Below, one piece after another: positions 54,213 to 63,340 of a DNA stretch of 64,000 bases. A model generated the notes under the pieces. The model did no database searches and was not told the origin of the DNA. It saw only the letters and a list, made by a program, of their open reading frames with translations. Origin of the DNA: Streptomyces sp. NBC_01481 (GTDB lineage Bacteria > Actinomycetota > Actinomycetes > Streptomycetales > Streptomycetaceae); NCBI RefSeq assembly GCF_026339995.1, contig NZ_JAPEPT010000001.1:1748501-1812500 (forward strand), written 5' to 3'. Position 1 is the stretch's first letter. The number at the start of each line of letters is the position of its first letter. The position numbers were made by a program, and so were the translations under genes.

Positions 54213-55096
54213 TGCGGCTGAGGCAGGGACAGGTCGCCGTCGTCACGGGCGCGGCGAGCGGCATCGGGCTCGCCATGGCGCGGCGGTTCGCGGCCGAAGG
54301 GCTGGGGGTCGTCCTCGCGGACGTCGAGGAACAGGCCCTGCACAAGGCGGCGGACGAACTCATCGCGGACGGGGCGCGGGTGCTCGCCCACACCGTCGAC
54401 GTGGCGGACCGCGCCTCCGTCTTCGGGCTTGCCGACGCCGCGTACGAGACCTTCGGCGCCGTCCATCTGCTGTGCAACAACGCGGGGGTCGGCTCCGGCG
54501 CCGAGGGCCGGATGTGGGAGCACGAGCCCAACGACTGGAAATGGGCCTTCGCCGTCAACGTCTGGGGTGTCTTCCACGGCATCCAGGCCTTCGTGCCGCG
54601 CATGATCGCGAGCGGCGAGCCGGGCCATGTCGTCAACACCTCGTCCGGCGACGGCGGGATCGCGCCCCTGCCCACCGCGTCCGTGTACGCGGTCACCAAG
54701 TCGGCGGTGGTGACGATGACGGAGTCGCTGTACGCGCATCTGAAGGCGGAGCACGCGCGCGTGGGCGCGTCCGTCCTGTTCCCGGGGCCGCACATGCTGC
54801 GCACCGGACTGTGGGAGTCGCACCGCAACAGGCCCCGGCGGTACGCGAAGGAGCGTCCGCGCAAGACGCCGTACCGGAGCCTGGACCAGTGGGAGAGGGC
54901 GATGAAGGAGGCCGGCCACGAGGTGAGATTCACCCCGGTCGAGGAGGTCGCCGACTTCGTCGTGGACTCGATCCGCGCGGACCGTTTCTGGATGCTGCCC
55001 GCGAGCGAGCACAGCGACCGGCAGATCCGCGCCAGGTCGCAGTCGATGCTCGACCGCGCGGACCCGTCGTACCCGGAAAGCTTCATTCTCGACTGA
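54212..55096 (+). CDS. SDR-family oxidoreductase
   Basis: A 294-residue classical short-chain dehydrogenase: TGAASGIGLAMARRF near the N-terminus, CNNAGVGSG, catalytic Ser in VNTSSGDGG and YAVTKSA with the Tyr and Lys. Start overlaps the previous stop by one base (TGATG). It probably reduces or oxidises an alcohol/ketone intermediate of the pathway encoded by this operon. Confidence 0.92.
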   Translation: MRLRQGQVAVVTGAASGIGLAMARRFAAEGLGVVLADVEEQALHKAADELIADGARVLAHTVDVADRASVFGLADAAYETFGAVHLLCNNAGVGSGAEGRMWEHEPNDWKWAFAVNVWGVFHGIQAFVPRMIASGEPGHVVNTSSGDGGIAPLPTASVYAVTKSAVVTMTESLYAHLKAEHARVGASVLFPGPHMLRTGLWESHRNRPRRYAKERPRKTPYRSLDQWERAMKEAGHEVRFTPVEEVADFVVDSIRADRFWMLPASEHSDRQIRARSQSMLDRADPSYPESFILD

Positions 55097-55106
55097 GGGA
55101 CACCTG

Positions 55107-56396
55107 ATGTCAGAGCCAAGGTCAGACCCGTACCTGATCATTTCCTCCGACTGCCACGCCGGACTGCCGACCGAGCGGTACCGGCCCTATCTGGAGTCCC
55201 GCTTCCACCGGGACTTCGACGACTTCCTCGCCGGGCAGGGCCGCCGCCGCGAGGAGATGACCCGGCTCGGTGTACGCAACGAAGCCTTCGCCGACAAGTG
55301 GTTCAGCGACAACGAGGAAGGCGTCAAGGGTGGTTGGGACACCGCCCAGCGGCTCAAGGAGCTCGACGGCGACGGAGTGGCGGCCGAGGTCGTCTTCCCG
55401 GACGCGGACGCCGTCGACAGCCAGACCGCCGCGCCCTTCGGAGTGGGGCTCGGCCTGAGCGGCGACCAGGACCCCGAACTCGGCATGGCGGGTGCGCGGG
55501 CGCACAACCGCTGGCTCGCCGAATTCGTCGGCCAGAACCCCGAGCGCCACTGCGGGGTCGCCCTGCTGCCCATCACGGCGGAGCCCGCGAAGGTCGTCGC
55601 CGAGATCCACCGGGCCAAGGAGTCCGGGCTCGGCGCGCTGATGATCCCCTCGATGTGGGTCGACAAGGAGCCGTACCACGACCGGCGTTACGACCCGGTG
55701 TGGGCGGCCGCCGCAGAGAGCGGGATGCCGGTGGTCACCCACTCCGGCGCGGCACCGCGCCACGAGTACGGCGACCACCTCGGCATCTATGTCTCCGAGG
55801 TCACCTGGTGGCCCGCGCGGCCGCTGTGGTTCCTGCTCTGGTCCGGCGTCTTCGAGCGCCATCCCGGCCTGAAGTTCGGCGTCGCCGAGTCCGGCTGCTG
55901 GTGGCTTCCCAACCAGCTGTGGTTCATGGACCGGCTCTATCTCGGCGCGCACGGCGGCAAGAAGCTCTCGCCCTTCGCCGAGCTGAAGCGGCCGCCGAGC
56001 GAGTATCTCGACCGGCAGATCTTCATCTGCGCCACCAACACCAAGCGGCGCGAACTCGCCCAGCGCTACGAGATCGGCGTCGACAACATCCTCTGGGGCA
56101 GCGACTTCCCGCACCCCGAGGGCACCTGGCCCGACACGCGCGCGTGGCTGGCGAAAACCTTCCACGACATCCCCGTCGCCGAGACCCGCCGCATGCTGGG
56201 CCAGGCCGCCGCGGACGTCTTCGGCTTCGACACCGAACGGCTCGCCCCGGTCGCCCGGCGCATCGGCCCGACCCCGGCCGAACTGGGCCAGTCCGAGGAC
56301 CAGTCGGCCGTCGAGGCATCCTGGGCGAGGTCACGGGAGGTGGGCCGCCACTGGCTGACCGAGCACGACTTCCCTGTTCTGGGGGTCTCGTCATGA
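55107..56396 (+). CDS. Amidohydrolase-2-family protein (metal-dependent hydrolase/decarboxylase), copy 1
   Basis: A 429-residue TIM-barrel protein of Amidohydro_2. Metal-site candidates: IISSDCHAGLPTE near the N-terminus, VVTHSGAAPRHEYG in the middle and WGSDFPHPEG near the end. Family members include decarboxylases of aromatic or cyclic acids. Ten bases after the SDR stop. Its paralogue follows directly with a 4-base overlap. Confidence 0.88.
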   Translation: MSEPRSDPYLIISSDCHAGLPTERYRPYLESRFHRDFDDFLAGQGRRREEMTRLGVRNEAFADKWFSDNEEGVKGGWDTAQRLKELDGDGVAAEVVFPDADAVDSQTAAPFGVGLGLSGDQDPELGMAGARAHNRWLAEFVGQNPERHCGVALLPITAEPAKVVAEIHRAKESGLGALMIPSMWVDKEPYHDRRYDPVWAAAAESGMPVVTHSGAAPRHEYGDHLGIYVSEVTWWPARPLWFLLWSGVFERHPGLKFGVAESGCWWLPNQLWFMDRLYLGAHGGKKLSPFAELKRPPSEYLDRQIFICATNTKRRELAQRYEIGVDNILWGSDFPHPEGTWPDTRAWLAKTFHDIPVAETRRMLGQAAADVFGFDTERLAPVARRIGPTPAELGQSEDQSAVEASWARSREVGRHWLTEHDFPVLGVSS

Positions 56397-57628
56397 GAGA
56401 CGGAGCCGACCGCTACACCGTCATCTCGGCCGACTGCCACGCCGGGGCCGATCTCCTCGACTACAAGCCGTATCTGGAGAAGAGGTACCACGACGACTTC
56501 GACGCGTGGGCTGCCACGTACGTCAATCCGTACGAGGATCTGCTCGCCGACACCGCCGACCGCAACTGGAATTCGGAGCGCCGCCTCAGGGAGCTGGAGG
56601 CCGACGGCATCGTCGCCGAGGTCGTCTTCCCCAACACCATTCCTCCGTTCTTCCCCAGCGCCTCGCTGATGGCCCCGGCGCCCACGCGGGAGGAGTACGA
56701 ACAGCGCTGGGCCGGGCTGCGCGCCCACAACCGCTGGCTCGCCGACTTCTGCGCGGCGGCGCCCGGGCGGCGGGCGGGCGTGGCACAGATCCTGCTCAAC
56801 GACGTCGACGAGGCGGTCCGCGAGATCCGCCGCACGAGCCGGGCGGGCCTCACCGGCGGGATCCTGCTGCCGGGCACACCACCCGGTTCGGGCCTTCCCG
56901 AGCTGTACTCGCAGACGTACGACCCGATCTGGGCGGTCTGCGACGAGCTCGGCGTACCCGTCAACCACCACGGCGGCTCGGCGTCCCCGCCGCTGGGTGA
57001 AGAACCGGCGGCCCGCGCGGTGTTCATGGTGGAGACAACATGGTTCTCGCACCGGGCCCTGTGGCATCTGATCTTCGGCGGGGCCTTCCGCCGCCACCCG
57101 GAGCTGAAGCTGGTCCTCACCGAACAGGGCTCGGGCTGGATCCCGGGCGTGCTCGACATGCTGGACTATTACCACGCGCGCCTGGTGGCCGCAGCAACGA
57201 GGGCCGCCACCGCGGAGTCCAAGTTCGGCGCGGGGCTTGCCGCTTCGATGGGCAGGGGCCCGAGCGAGGTCTGGCGCGAGAACTGCTTCGTCGGCGCGAG
57301 CTTCATGCGCCCGCACGAAGTGCCGCTGCGCGACCGGATCGGCCTCGACAAGATCATGTGGGGCTGTGACTATCCGCACGACGAAGGCACCACGCCCTAC
57401 TCCCGCGAAGGTCTCCGCATCGCCTACGCGGGGCTGGAGAGGAACGAGGTCGCGGCGATGACCGGCGGCAACGCCGCCCGGGTCTACGGCTTCGACCTCG
57501 GTGTCCTCGACACCATCGCGGCCAAGGTCGGCCCGACGGTCGAGGAGATCGCGGAGCCCCTGACCGAGATCCCGGCGGCGGCGACCAGCCCCGCGTTCGC
57601 CCGGGGCGGGTCGGTGCGCGTCTGGTGA
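56393..57628 (+). CDS. Amidohydrolase-2-family protein, copy 2
   Basis: A 411-residue paralogue of the preceding gene with the same motif order: VISADCHAGADLL, VNHHGGSASPP and MWGCDYPHDEGTTPYS, and matching segments such as GAFRRHPELKLVLTEQGSGWIP. ATG overlaps the upstream stop (ATGA). Two tandem homologues in one operon may form a hetero-oligomer or act on successive substrates. Confidence 0.88.
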   Translation: MRDGADRYTVISADCHAGADLLDYKPYLEKRYHDDFDAWAATYVNPYEDLLADTADRNWNSERRLRELEADGIVAEVVFPNTIPPFFPSASLMAPAPTREEYEQRWAGLRAHNRWLADFCAAAPGRRAGVAQILLNDVDEAVREIRRTSRAGLTGGILLPGTPPGSGLPELYSQTYDPIWAVCDELGVPVNHHGGSASPPLGEEPAARAVFMVETTWFSHRALWHLIFGGAFRRHPELKLVLTEQGSGWIPGVLDMLDYYHARLVAAATRAATAESKFGAGLAASMGRGPSEVWRENCFVGASFMRPHEVPLRDRIGLDKIMWGCDYPHDEGTTPYSREGLRIAYAGLERNEVAAMTGGNAARVYGFDLGVLDTIAAKVGPTVEEIAEPLTEIPAAATSPAFARGGSVRVW

Positions 57629-57630
57629 GA

Positions 57631-57649
57631 GGGAGGGTGAGACCCTCCC
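57631..57649 (+). promoter_or_regulatory. Hairpin covering the ribosome site of the VIT gene
   Basis: GGGAGGGT (57631-57638) pairs perfectly with ACCCTCCC (57642-57649) over a 3-base loop, and the GTG start follows at once at 57650. The purine-rich strand is the only candidate ribosome site, so the fold would hide it. It could also be a weak terminator after the upstream operon. Confidence 0.45.
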
Positions 57650-58363
57650 GTGGTGACCGACACACCGCACGACGAAGCCCACGGCGGGGCTCTCGGCGCG
57701 CGCCTCAACTGGCTGCGTGCCGCGGTCCTCGGCGCCAACGACGGCGTCGTGTCCACCGCGGGCATCGTCGTCGGCGTGGCAGGCGCCACCGACTCGCGCG
57801 CCACCCTCCTCACGGCCGGCCTCACGGGACTGCTTGCCGGATCGATGTCCATGGCGGCCGGCGAGTACGTCTCCGTCTCCACCCAGCGCGACTCCGAGAA
57901 GGCGGCCCTGGCCGTGGAACGGCGCGAGCTGCGGGAGCGGCCGGAGGAGGAACTGGAGGAACTGACCGGCCTGTTGGTGGCCCGCGGCCTGTCGCAGGTC
58001 GTGGCCCGCGAGGCCGCCGAGCAGCTCACCGAACGCGACGCCCTGCGCGCCCACGCTCGCGTGGAGCTCGGCATCGACCCGGACGAGCTGGCCAACCCGT
58101 GGCATGCGGCCGGAGCGAGCTTCCTGGCGTTCACGGTGGGCGCGCTGCTGCCCCTGCTGGCGATCGTGCTTCCGCCCGCGTGGCTGCGCCTGCCGGTCAC
58201 GGTCCTCTCGGTTCTCGCGGCCCTGACCCTCACGGGCTGGTGGAGCGCCCGCCTGGGCGCGGCATCGGCAGGGCCCGCGGTGCTGCGGAACGTGGGCGGG
58301 GGAGCGCTGGCGATGGCGGTCACCTATGGCGCGGGATCGGTGCTCGGCGCGGTGGGGGTTTGA
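57650..58363 (+). CDS. VIT1/CCC1-family iron/manganese transporter
   Basis: A 237-residue membrane protein with five predicted helices. Conserved: LRAAVLGANDGVVSTAGIVVGVAG at residues about 22-45 (in two stretches), LAGSMSMAAGEYVSVSTQRD, and the soluble Glu-rich helical insert EKAALAVERRELRERPEEEL that binds transported metal. Exports Fe2+ or Mn2+. GTG at 57650, with a second GTG immediately after; both lie right behind the hairpin. Confidence 0.92.
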   Translation: MVTDTPHDEAHGGALGARLNWLRAAVLGANDGVVSTAGIVVGVAGATDSRATLLTAGLTGLLAGSMSMAAGEYVSVSTQRDSEKAALAVERRELRERPEEELEELTGLLVARGLSQVVAREAAEQLTERDALRAHARVELGIDPDELANPWHAAGASFLAFTVGALLPLLAIVLPPAWLRLPVTVLSVLAALTLTGWWSARLGAASAGPAVLRNVGGGALAMAVTYGAGSVLGAVGV

Positions 58364-58455
58364 GCGGCGCCTTGGCAGAAGTCACCAACCACAGCTGACA
58401 GGTGGTCTCACATACTTGTCGGTAGCAACATCTAGCCGTAGCCCCGCCCCGCCTC

Positions 58456-58461
58456 TACGGT
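58456..58461 (+). promoter_or_regulatory. -10 element of probable leaderless transcript
   Basis: TACGGT at 58456-58461 is six bases before the ATG at 58468, and no ribosome site is present. Confidence 0.45.
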
Positions 58462-58467
58462 GCTCGC

Positions 58468-59352
58468 ATGCCGAACCTGCCCGATGCCGTGCTGTGGTCG
58501 ATACCCGCGTTCGTGCTGCTCACCGTCCTGGAGATCGTGAGCTACCGGATCCATCCCGACGAGGACGCCGCAGGCTACGAGACCAAGGACGCCGCCACCA
58601 GCATCGGTATGGGGCTCGGCAGTCTCGGCTTCGACTTCCTCTGGAAGATCCCCATCGTCGCGATCTACACCGCGGTGTACGAGCTCACCCCGGCCCGCGT
58701 CCCCGTCCTGTGGTGGACCGTACTGCTGATGCTGCTCGTGCAGGACTTCTTCTACTACTGGTCCCACCGGGGCCACCACGTCATCCGGATCCTGTGGGCC
58801 TGCCATGTCGTCCACCACTCCAGCCGGAAGTTCAACCTCAGCACCGCGCTGCGCCAGCCCTGGACGAGCCTGACCGTCTGGCCGTTCTATCTGCCGCTCA
58901 TCGCGTGCGGAGTGCATCCCGCCGCGCTCGCCTTCTGCTCGTCGGCCAACCTCGTCTACCAGTTCTGGGTGCACACCGAGCGGATCGACAGACTGCCGCG
59001 GCCCTTCGAGTACGTACTGAACACGCCCTCCCACCACCGGGTCCACCACGCCTCCCAAGGCGGTTACCTGGACCGGAACTTCGGCGGGATCCTCATCGTG
59101 TGGGACCGGCTCTTCGGATCCTTCGCGCCGGAGACCGAACGGCCCGTCTTCGGGCTCACCAAGAACATCGAGACGTACAACCCGCTGCGGGTCGCGACAC
59201 ACGAGTACGCGGCCATCGCGAGGGACGTACGGGCGGCGAGCACCTGGCGCGAGCGGGCCGGGCGCGTCTTCCGCGGGCCCGGCTGGCAGCCCGCCGCCAC
59301 GCGGCCGGCTGTCGCACCGGTGGCGGAAACGGCCGCGGAGCCGGCCACGTGA
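58468..59352 (+). CDS. Sterol desaturase / fatty acid hydroxylase-family protein
   Basis: A 294-residue membrane di-iron enzyme. The His boxes are SHRGHH (from His100), HVVHHSS (His113, His116, His117) and a distal HRVHHA. It likely hydroxylates or desaturates a lipid or hopanoid-like substrate. Hydrophobic helices flank the boxes. Probably read from a leaderless mRNA. Its stop overlaps the next start (GTGA). Confidence 0.92.
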   Translation: MPNLPDAVLWSIPAFVLLTVLEIVSYRIHPDEDAAGYETKDAATSIGMGLGSLGFDFLWKIPIVAIYTAVYELTPARVPVLWWTVLLMLLVQDFFYYWSHRGHHVIRILWACHVVHHSSRKFNLSTALRQPWTSLTVWPFYLPLIACGVHPAALAFCSSANLVYQFWVHTERIDRLPRPFEYVLNTPSHHRVHHASQGGYLDRNFGGILIVWDRLFGSFAPETERPVFGLTKNIETYNPLRVATHEYAAIARDVRAASTWRERAGRVFRGPGWQPAATRPAVAPVAETAAEPAT

Positions 59353-60047
59353 GCACACCGGAAGGCGTCGGCGCCCGCGACCTGGCCCGCCGGCAGGCGG
59401 CCCCGGAATCCCGCTCGGGCCGCGAGGCGCTCTCCCGTGTCCTGCTCATCGCCTTCGGCCTTGCCGTCGCCGTCGACCTCGGCTCCCTCCTCGCAGGCGC
59501 CGAGGCCGGTCACCAGGTCGCCAAACCCCTTCTCATGCCGCTGCTCGCGGGCCATGTGTACGCGCGGGGCGGGCGGCGGCTGCTGGTCGCCGCGCTGCTC
59601 TGCGGCTGGGGCGGAGACGTGTTCCTGCTGGCCTCGGCCGACATCGCCTTCCTTCTCGGTATGGGGTGCTTCGCGGCCGGGCACGTCTGCTACCTGCTGC
59701 TCTTCGGGCGGGGACGTACCCACCCCGGGCTGGGCATCGGCTACGGCATCGCACTGGTCGCCGCCGTTGCCGCGCTCTGGCCGGACCTTCCGGCCGAGCT
59801 GCGCATTCCGGTCGCCGGATACAGCGTGCTGCTCACCGCCATGGCCTACCGCTCGTCGCGGCTCGGGCTCCTGGTCGGGCTGGGCGGGGCGCTCTTCCTG
59901 CTCTCCGACATGCTCATCGCCACCGGTGTCGCCGACTGGCCACAGCTGCCGCGCCCCGACTTCTGGATCATGCTGACGTATCTCGGCGCACAGGTACTGC
60001 TCGCACAGGCGTACCGTGAAAGGCCCGTTCCACGTCCCACAGTCTGA
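59349..60047 (+). CDS. YhhN/TMEM86-family membrane protein (lysoplasmalogenase-like)
   Basis: A 232-residue protein with about eight hydrophobic helices. YhhN features: KPLLMPLLAGHVYA, LLCGWGGDVFLL, LGMGCFAAGHVCYLLLF and GALFLLSDMLIA. Members hydrolyse the vinyl-ether bond of lysoplasmalogens in animals; bacterial substrates vary. GTG start overlaps the desaturase-like gene, suggesting a shared role in lipid metabolism. Confidence 0.88.
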   Translation: MSTPEGVGARDLARRQAAPESRSGREALSRVLLIAFGLAVAVDLGSLLAGAEAGHQVAKPLLMPLLAGHVYARGGRRLLVAALLCGWGGDVFLLASADIAFLLGMGCFAAGHVCYLLLFGRGRTHPGLGIGYGIALVAAVAALWPDLPAELRIPVAGYSVLLTAMAYRSSRLGLLVGLGGALFLLSDMLIATGVADWPQLPRPDFWIMLTYLGAQVLLAQAYRERPVPRPTV

Positions 60048-60065
60048 TCAGCAAGGACCTGCCCC

Positions 60066-61124
60066 ATGCGCGCCACCGTCATCCACGCCCCGCACGACAT
60101 CCGCGTGGAGGAGGTGCCCGACCCCGCGATCCAGCAGCCGACCGATGTGGTCCTGCGCGTCCTGCGCGCCTGTATCTGCGGCAGCGACCTGTGGGCGTAC
60201 CGGGGTGAGTCGGCCCGAAAGCCGGGGCAGCGGATCGGCCACGAGTTCCTGGGCGTCGTCGAGGAGGCCGGTTCCGCGGTCACCGGCTTCGAGCCCGGCG
60301 ATCTGGTCGTCGCTCCGTTCGTCTGGTCCGACGGCAGCTGCGAGTACTGCGCCGACGGCCTGCAGACCTCCTGCCCGCAGGGCGGCTTCTGGGGCTCGAT
60401 CGACGCCGGGGGCCAGGCGTCCGACGGCGGCCAGGGCGAGGCCGTACGCGTTCCCTTCGCCGACGGCACCCTCGTCAAGCTCCCCGCGGACGCCGCGTCC
60501 GACGACCGGCTGCTGACCGCGCTGCTCGCGCTCTCCGACGTCATGGGCACCGGGCACCACGCCGCCATCGGCGCGGGAGTCACCAAGGGCTCCACCGTCG
60601 CGGTCGTCGGCGACGGCGCGGTCGGCCTGTGCGGAGTGCTGGCCGCCAAGCGGCTCGGCGCCGAGCGGATCATCGCGCTCGGCCGCCACGAGGCGCGTAC
60701 CGACATCGCCCGGACCTTCGGCGCCACCGATGTCGTCGCCGAGCGCGGCGACGCGGCCGTCGCGGCCGTCCGTGAACTGACCGGCGGACAGGGCGCGCAT
60801 GCCGTCATCGAGGCCGTCGGCACCGAGCAGTCGATGCGTACGGCCGTCGGGATCGCCCGCGACGGCGGCGCGATCGGCTATGTCGGCGTGCCCCACGGCA
60901 GCGGCACCGGCCTCGATTTGGGCGTCATGTTCGACCGGAACATCGCCCTGCGCGGCGGCGTCGCCCCCGTGCGCGCGTACATCCCCGAGCTGCTGCCCGA
61001 CATACTGGACGGCACGATCGACCCGTCGCCGGTCTTCGACCTGTCGGTCGGCCTCGACGGTGTCCCCGCGGGCTACCGGGCGATGGACGAGCGCACCGCG
61101 CTGAAGGTCCTCATCAAGCCGTGA
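60066..61124 (+). CDS. Zinc-dependent alcohol dehydrogenase (MDR family)
   Basis: A 352-residue medium-chain dehydrogenase. Catalytic zinc ligands Cys38 (ACICGSDLW), His59 and Glu60 (IGHEFLGVVEE); the structural zinc loop is reduced (SCEYCADGLQTSC). The Rossmann motif is VAVVGDGAVGLCGV. The C-terminal half closes with FDRNIALRGGVAPVRAY. Substrate unknown. ATG 18 bases after the YhhN stop. Confidence 0.93.
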   Translation: MRATVIHAPHDIRVEEVPDPAIQQPTDVVLRVLRACICGSDLWAYRGESARKPGQRIGHEFLGVVEEAGSAVTGFEPGDLVVAPFVWSDGSCEYCADGLQTSCPQGGFWGSIDAGGQASDGGQGEAVRVPFADGTLVKLPADAASDDRLLTALLALSDVMGTGHHAAIGAGVTKGSTVAVVGDGAVGLCGVLAAKRLGAERIIALGRHEARTDIARTFGATDVVAERGDAAVAAVRELTGGQGAHAVIEAVGTEQSMRTAVGIARDGGAIGYVGVPHGSGTGLDLGVMFDRNIALRGGVAPVRAYIPELLPDILDGTIDPSPVFDLSVGLDGVPAGYRAMDERTALKVLIKP

Positions 61125-61137
61125 CACAGCGCGGAGA

Positions 61138-61164
61138 GGCCGGACGCGACCCGCGCGTCCGGCC
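61138..61164. terminator. Bidirectional hairpin between adh and protease genes
   Basis: GGCCGGACGCG (61138-61148) and CGCGTCCGGCC (61154-61164) form a perfect 11-bp stem with a 5-base loop between convergent genes. Confidence 0.75.
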
Positions 61165-61182
61165 CCCTGAACTCCTCAGCCG

Positions 61183-62715
61183 TCAGCGGCGAACCGCGTC
61201 CAGCGCGTCCGCGACACCGGTGCCGTAGAAGCTGTTCTTGCGGGTGCCGCCCTCGCACACCGCGTCGATGGTGCCGTCCCCGTTGATGTCGTACGGGTTC
61301 GTGCAGGCCGTGTCGTCCGCCTCCGCGTACAGCAGGGCCTTCACCGCGGCCGCCGAAGCGTGCGGGTGCTGCGACTTGATGAGCGCGACGACGCCTGCGA
61401 CATGCGGCGAGGCCATCGACGTACCGGCCTTGTAGCCGTACTTGCCGCCCGGCAGCGTGGACAGGATCCGGCCGTCGACGGCCGGCGCGTCCGGCTTCTG
61501 GAAGGCGGTCGAGTCACCGCCGGGGGCGGAGATGTCGATGACGCCGAGACCGTAGTTGGAGTACGAGGACTTCAGGTTCTTCGCACCCAGCGCCGAGACG
61601 GTGACGACCCCGGGAATCTGGGTCGGAATGTCCAGGCACTCACGGGGGTTGATGACCCGCGTGCCCGGGGTGGTGTCGTTCGGGCTCGTCGTGTCGGTGA
61701 GCTCGTCGGCGGCGAGGTCCATCTTGGAGTTGCCGGCCGCGGCGACGTTCACCACGCCCTTGTGCTCCGCGTAGCCGATGGCCCGGCGGTGCGCCTCGAC
61801 GAGAGCGCCCTGGTCGAGGTCGTTCTTGCAGTTGAACAGCCACGGGTCGGTGTAGTAGCTGTTGTTGGTCACGTCGACGCCGTGCTCGGCGGCCCACACG
61901 AAGCCGCAGACGACGGCCTCGGTGTAGAAGAAGCCGTCCGTGGTCGACACCTTGATGCCGGAGACCTTGACGCCCGGGGCGACACCCGTGATGCCGACGC
62001 CGTTCTTGGCCGCGGCTATCGTGCCCGCGACATGCGTGCCGTGGTCGCTCTCGTTGGCGGCCGGCCGCCAGGAGCCGGGAGTCGTGTCGGGCTTGCCGCT
62101 CACACAGTTGGCGGACGCCGCGACGTCGAAGTTCGGCGCGAGATCGGGGTGGGTGTCGTCGACACCCGTGTCGATGACCGCGACCGTGACCTTCTTGCTG
62201 CCCAGCGTCTTCTCGTGTGCCTTGTCCGCCTTGATGGCGGGCAGGTCCCACTGAAGCGGCTCGAGCGGGTCCTGACCGGCGTCCGCCTGCGCGGCCGCGG
62301 TCTTCGCCTCGTCGGCCGTCAGCGGGCGCTCGGAGTCGATCGCCGTGTCGCTCACGGGGGCGATCGGCGCGGTGCGCGTCGCGCCCGCCGAGGCCACGCC
62401 CCGGACCTGACGGATCGTCTTGGCGAAGTCGGCGTTCTGCGAGTGGACGACGATGACGCCTATCTGGTCATAGGCGATCACCACCGTGCCGCCGGCCTTG
62501 GCTATCGCCTTCTTCACCGATGTGGCGGCGTGGTGCCCGCCCTTGACGTTCACGACGTATGACAGCTTCGGGCCGTCGGTCACGACCGCGGCGGGGACCT
62601 CGTCCGCCGGGGCGGCCGAGGCGGCTCCCGCAGGAAGGAAACCGAGCGAGGCCGTGAGCGCCAGACCTGCGGGCAGAGCGAGTGCGCGCCGCCGTCTGGA
62701 TCCCAGATGAGCCAT
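61183..62715 (-). CDS. Secreted subtilisin-like serine protease (S8 family)
   Basis: A 510-residue protease. The signal peptide has RRRR then a hydrophobic core (about 11-30) and a likely AAASAAP cleavage region near 31-36. The propeptide-like inhibitor domain follows (about 40-110), then the catalytic domain with Asp182 in VIDTGVDD, His225 in DHGTHVAG and Ser433 in GTSMASPHVAG. Exported to the medium or wall. ATG with AGGAG upstream. From memory this is the SCO1824-type subtilase of Streptomyces. Confidence 0.94.
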   Translation of the reverse strand: MAHLGSRRRRALALPAGLALTASLGFLPAGAASAAPADEVPAAVVTDGPKLSYVVNVKGGHHAATSVKKAIAKAGGTVVIAYDQIGVIVVHSQNADFAKTIRQVRGVASAGATRTAPIAPVSDTAIDSERPLTADEAKTAAAQADAGQDPLEPLQWDLPAIKADKAHEKTLGSKKVTVAVIDTGVDDTHPDLAPNFDVAASANCVSGKPDTTPGSWRPAANESDHGTHVAGTIAAAKNGVGITGVAPGVKVSGIKVSTTDGFFYTEAVVCGFVWAAEHGVDVTNNSYYTDPWLFNCKNDLDQGALVEAHRRAIGYAEHKGVVNVAAAGNSKMDLAADELTDTTSPNDTTPGTRVINPRECLDIPTQIPGVVTVSALGAKNLKSSYSNYGLGVIDISAPGGDSTAFQKPDAPAVDGRILSTLPGGKYGYKAGTSMASPHVAGVVALIKSQHPHASAAAVKALLYAEADDTACTNPYDINGDGTIDAVCEGGTRKNSFYGTGVADALDAVRR

Positions 62716-62935
62716 GGGTTCTCCTCATCATCCGTGACAAACCCGCCCAGACACCCCTGTTGCGAATGAGCGGGTACATGACGAGCGAAGCTATCGCCGA
62801 TCATGTGCCGCCATCAATGAGTTCAGGAAGAAAGCGGGAAGAAAGAGGCCGATGTTGAACCGGCTCGGCGTGCTCTCCGTGCCGTTGTCAGGGGGTGGAG
62901 CAACATCAAAAGCACCCCCGACCAGTGAGGTCCCC

Positions 62936-63340
62936 ATGTCCAACCCCACCGCACCCGCGTCGCGAGGAGTTTCCGTGGCCACCGATGCACCGCCGCCCCA
63001 GGGCGGTACGGACACCAGCCCCGTTCAGCCCACGACAGAGTCGTTCGTCGAGGTGCAGGAGAGCGCGGAATTCGGCGAACTGCGCCGCACATACCGCTCC
63101 TTCGCCTTTCCCCTGACCGTCGCCTTCATCGCCTGGTACCTGCTCTACGTACTGCTGTCCAACTACGCCGGCGGCTTTATGGGCACCAAGCTCTTCGGCA
63201 ACATCAATGTCGCCCTCGTCTTCGGACTCGCCCAGTTCGCCACCACGTTCCTCATCGCCTGGCTCTACTCGCGTCACGCAGCCGAGAAGCTCGACCCCAA
63301 GGCCGAGGCGATCAAGTCCCGCATGGAGGACGACGCATGA
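62936..63340 (+). CDS. DUF485-domain membrane protein (ActP partner)
   Basis: A 134-residue protein: disordered Pro/Thr-rich N-terminus, then RRTYRSFAFPLTVAFIAWYLLYVLLSNYA region with helix 1 and FGLAQFATTFLIAWLYSRHA as helix 2, the DUF485 pattern. DUF485 genes nearly always precede ActP-type symporters, as here with a 4-base overlap. The ATG at 62936 has GAGG upstream; a GTG at 62975 with GAGGAG is an equally good alternative (121 residues). Confidence 0.88.
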   Translation: MSNPTAPASRGVSVATDAPPPQGGTDTSPVQPTTESFVEVQESAEFGELRRTYRSFAFPLTVAFIAWYLLYVLLSNYAGGFMGTKLFGNINVALVFGLAQFATTFLIAWLYSRHAAEKLDPKAEAIKSRMEDDA

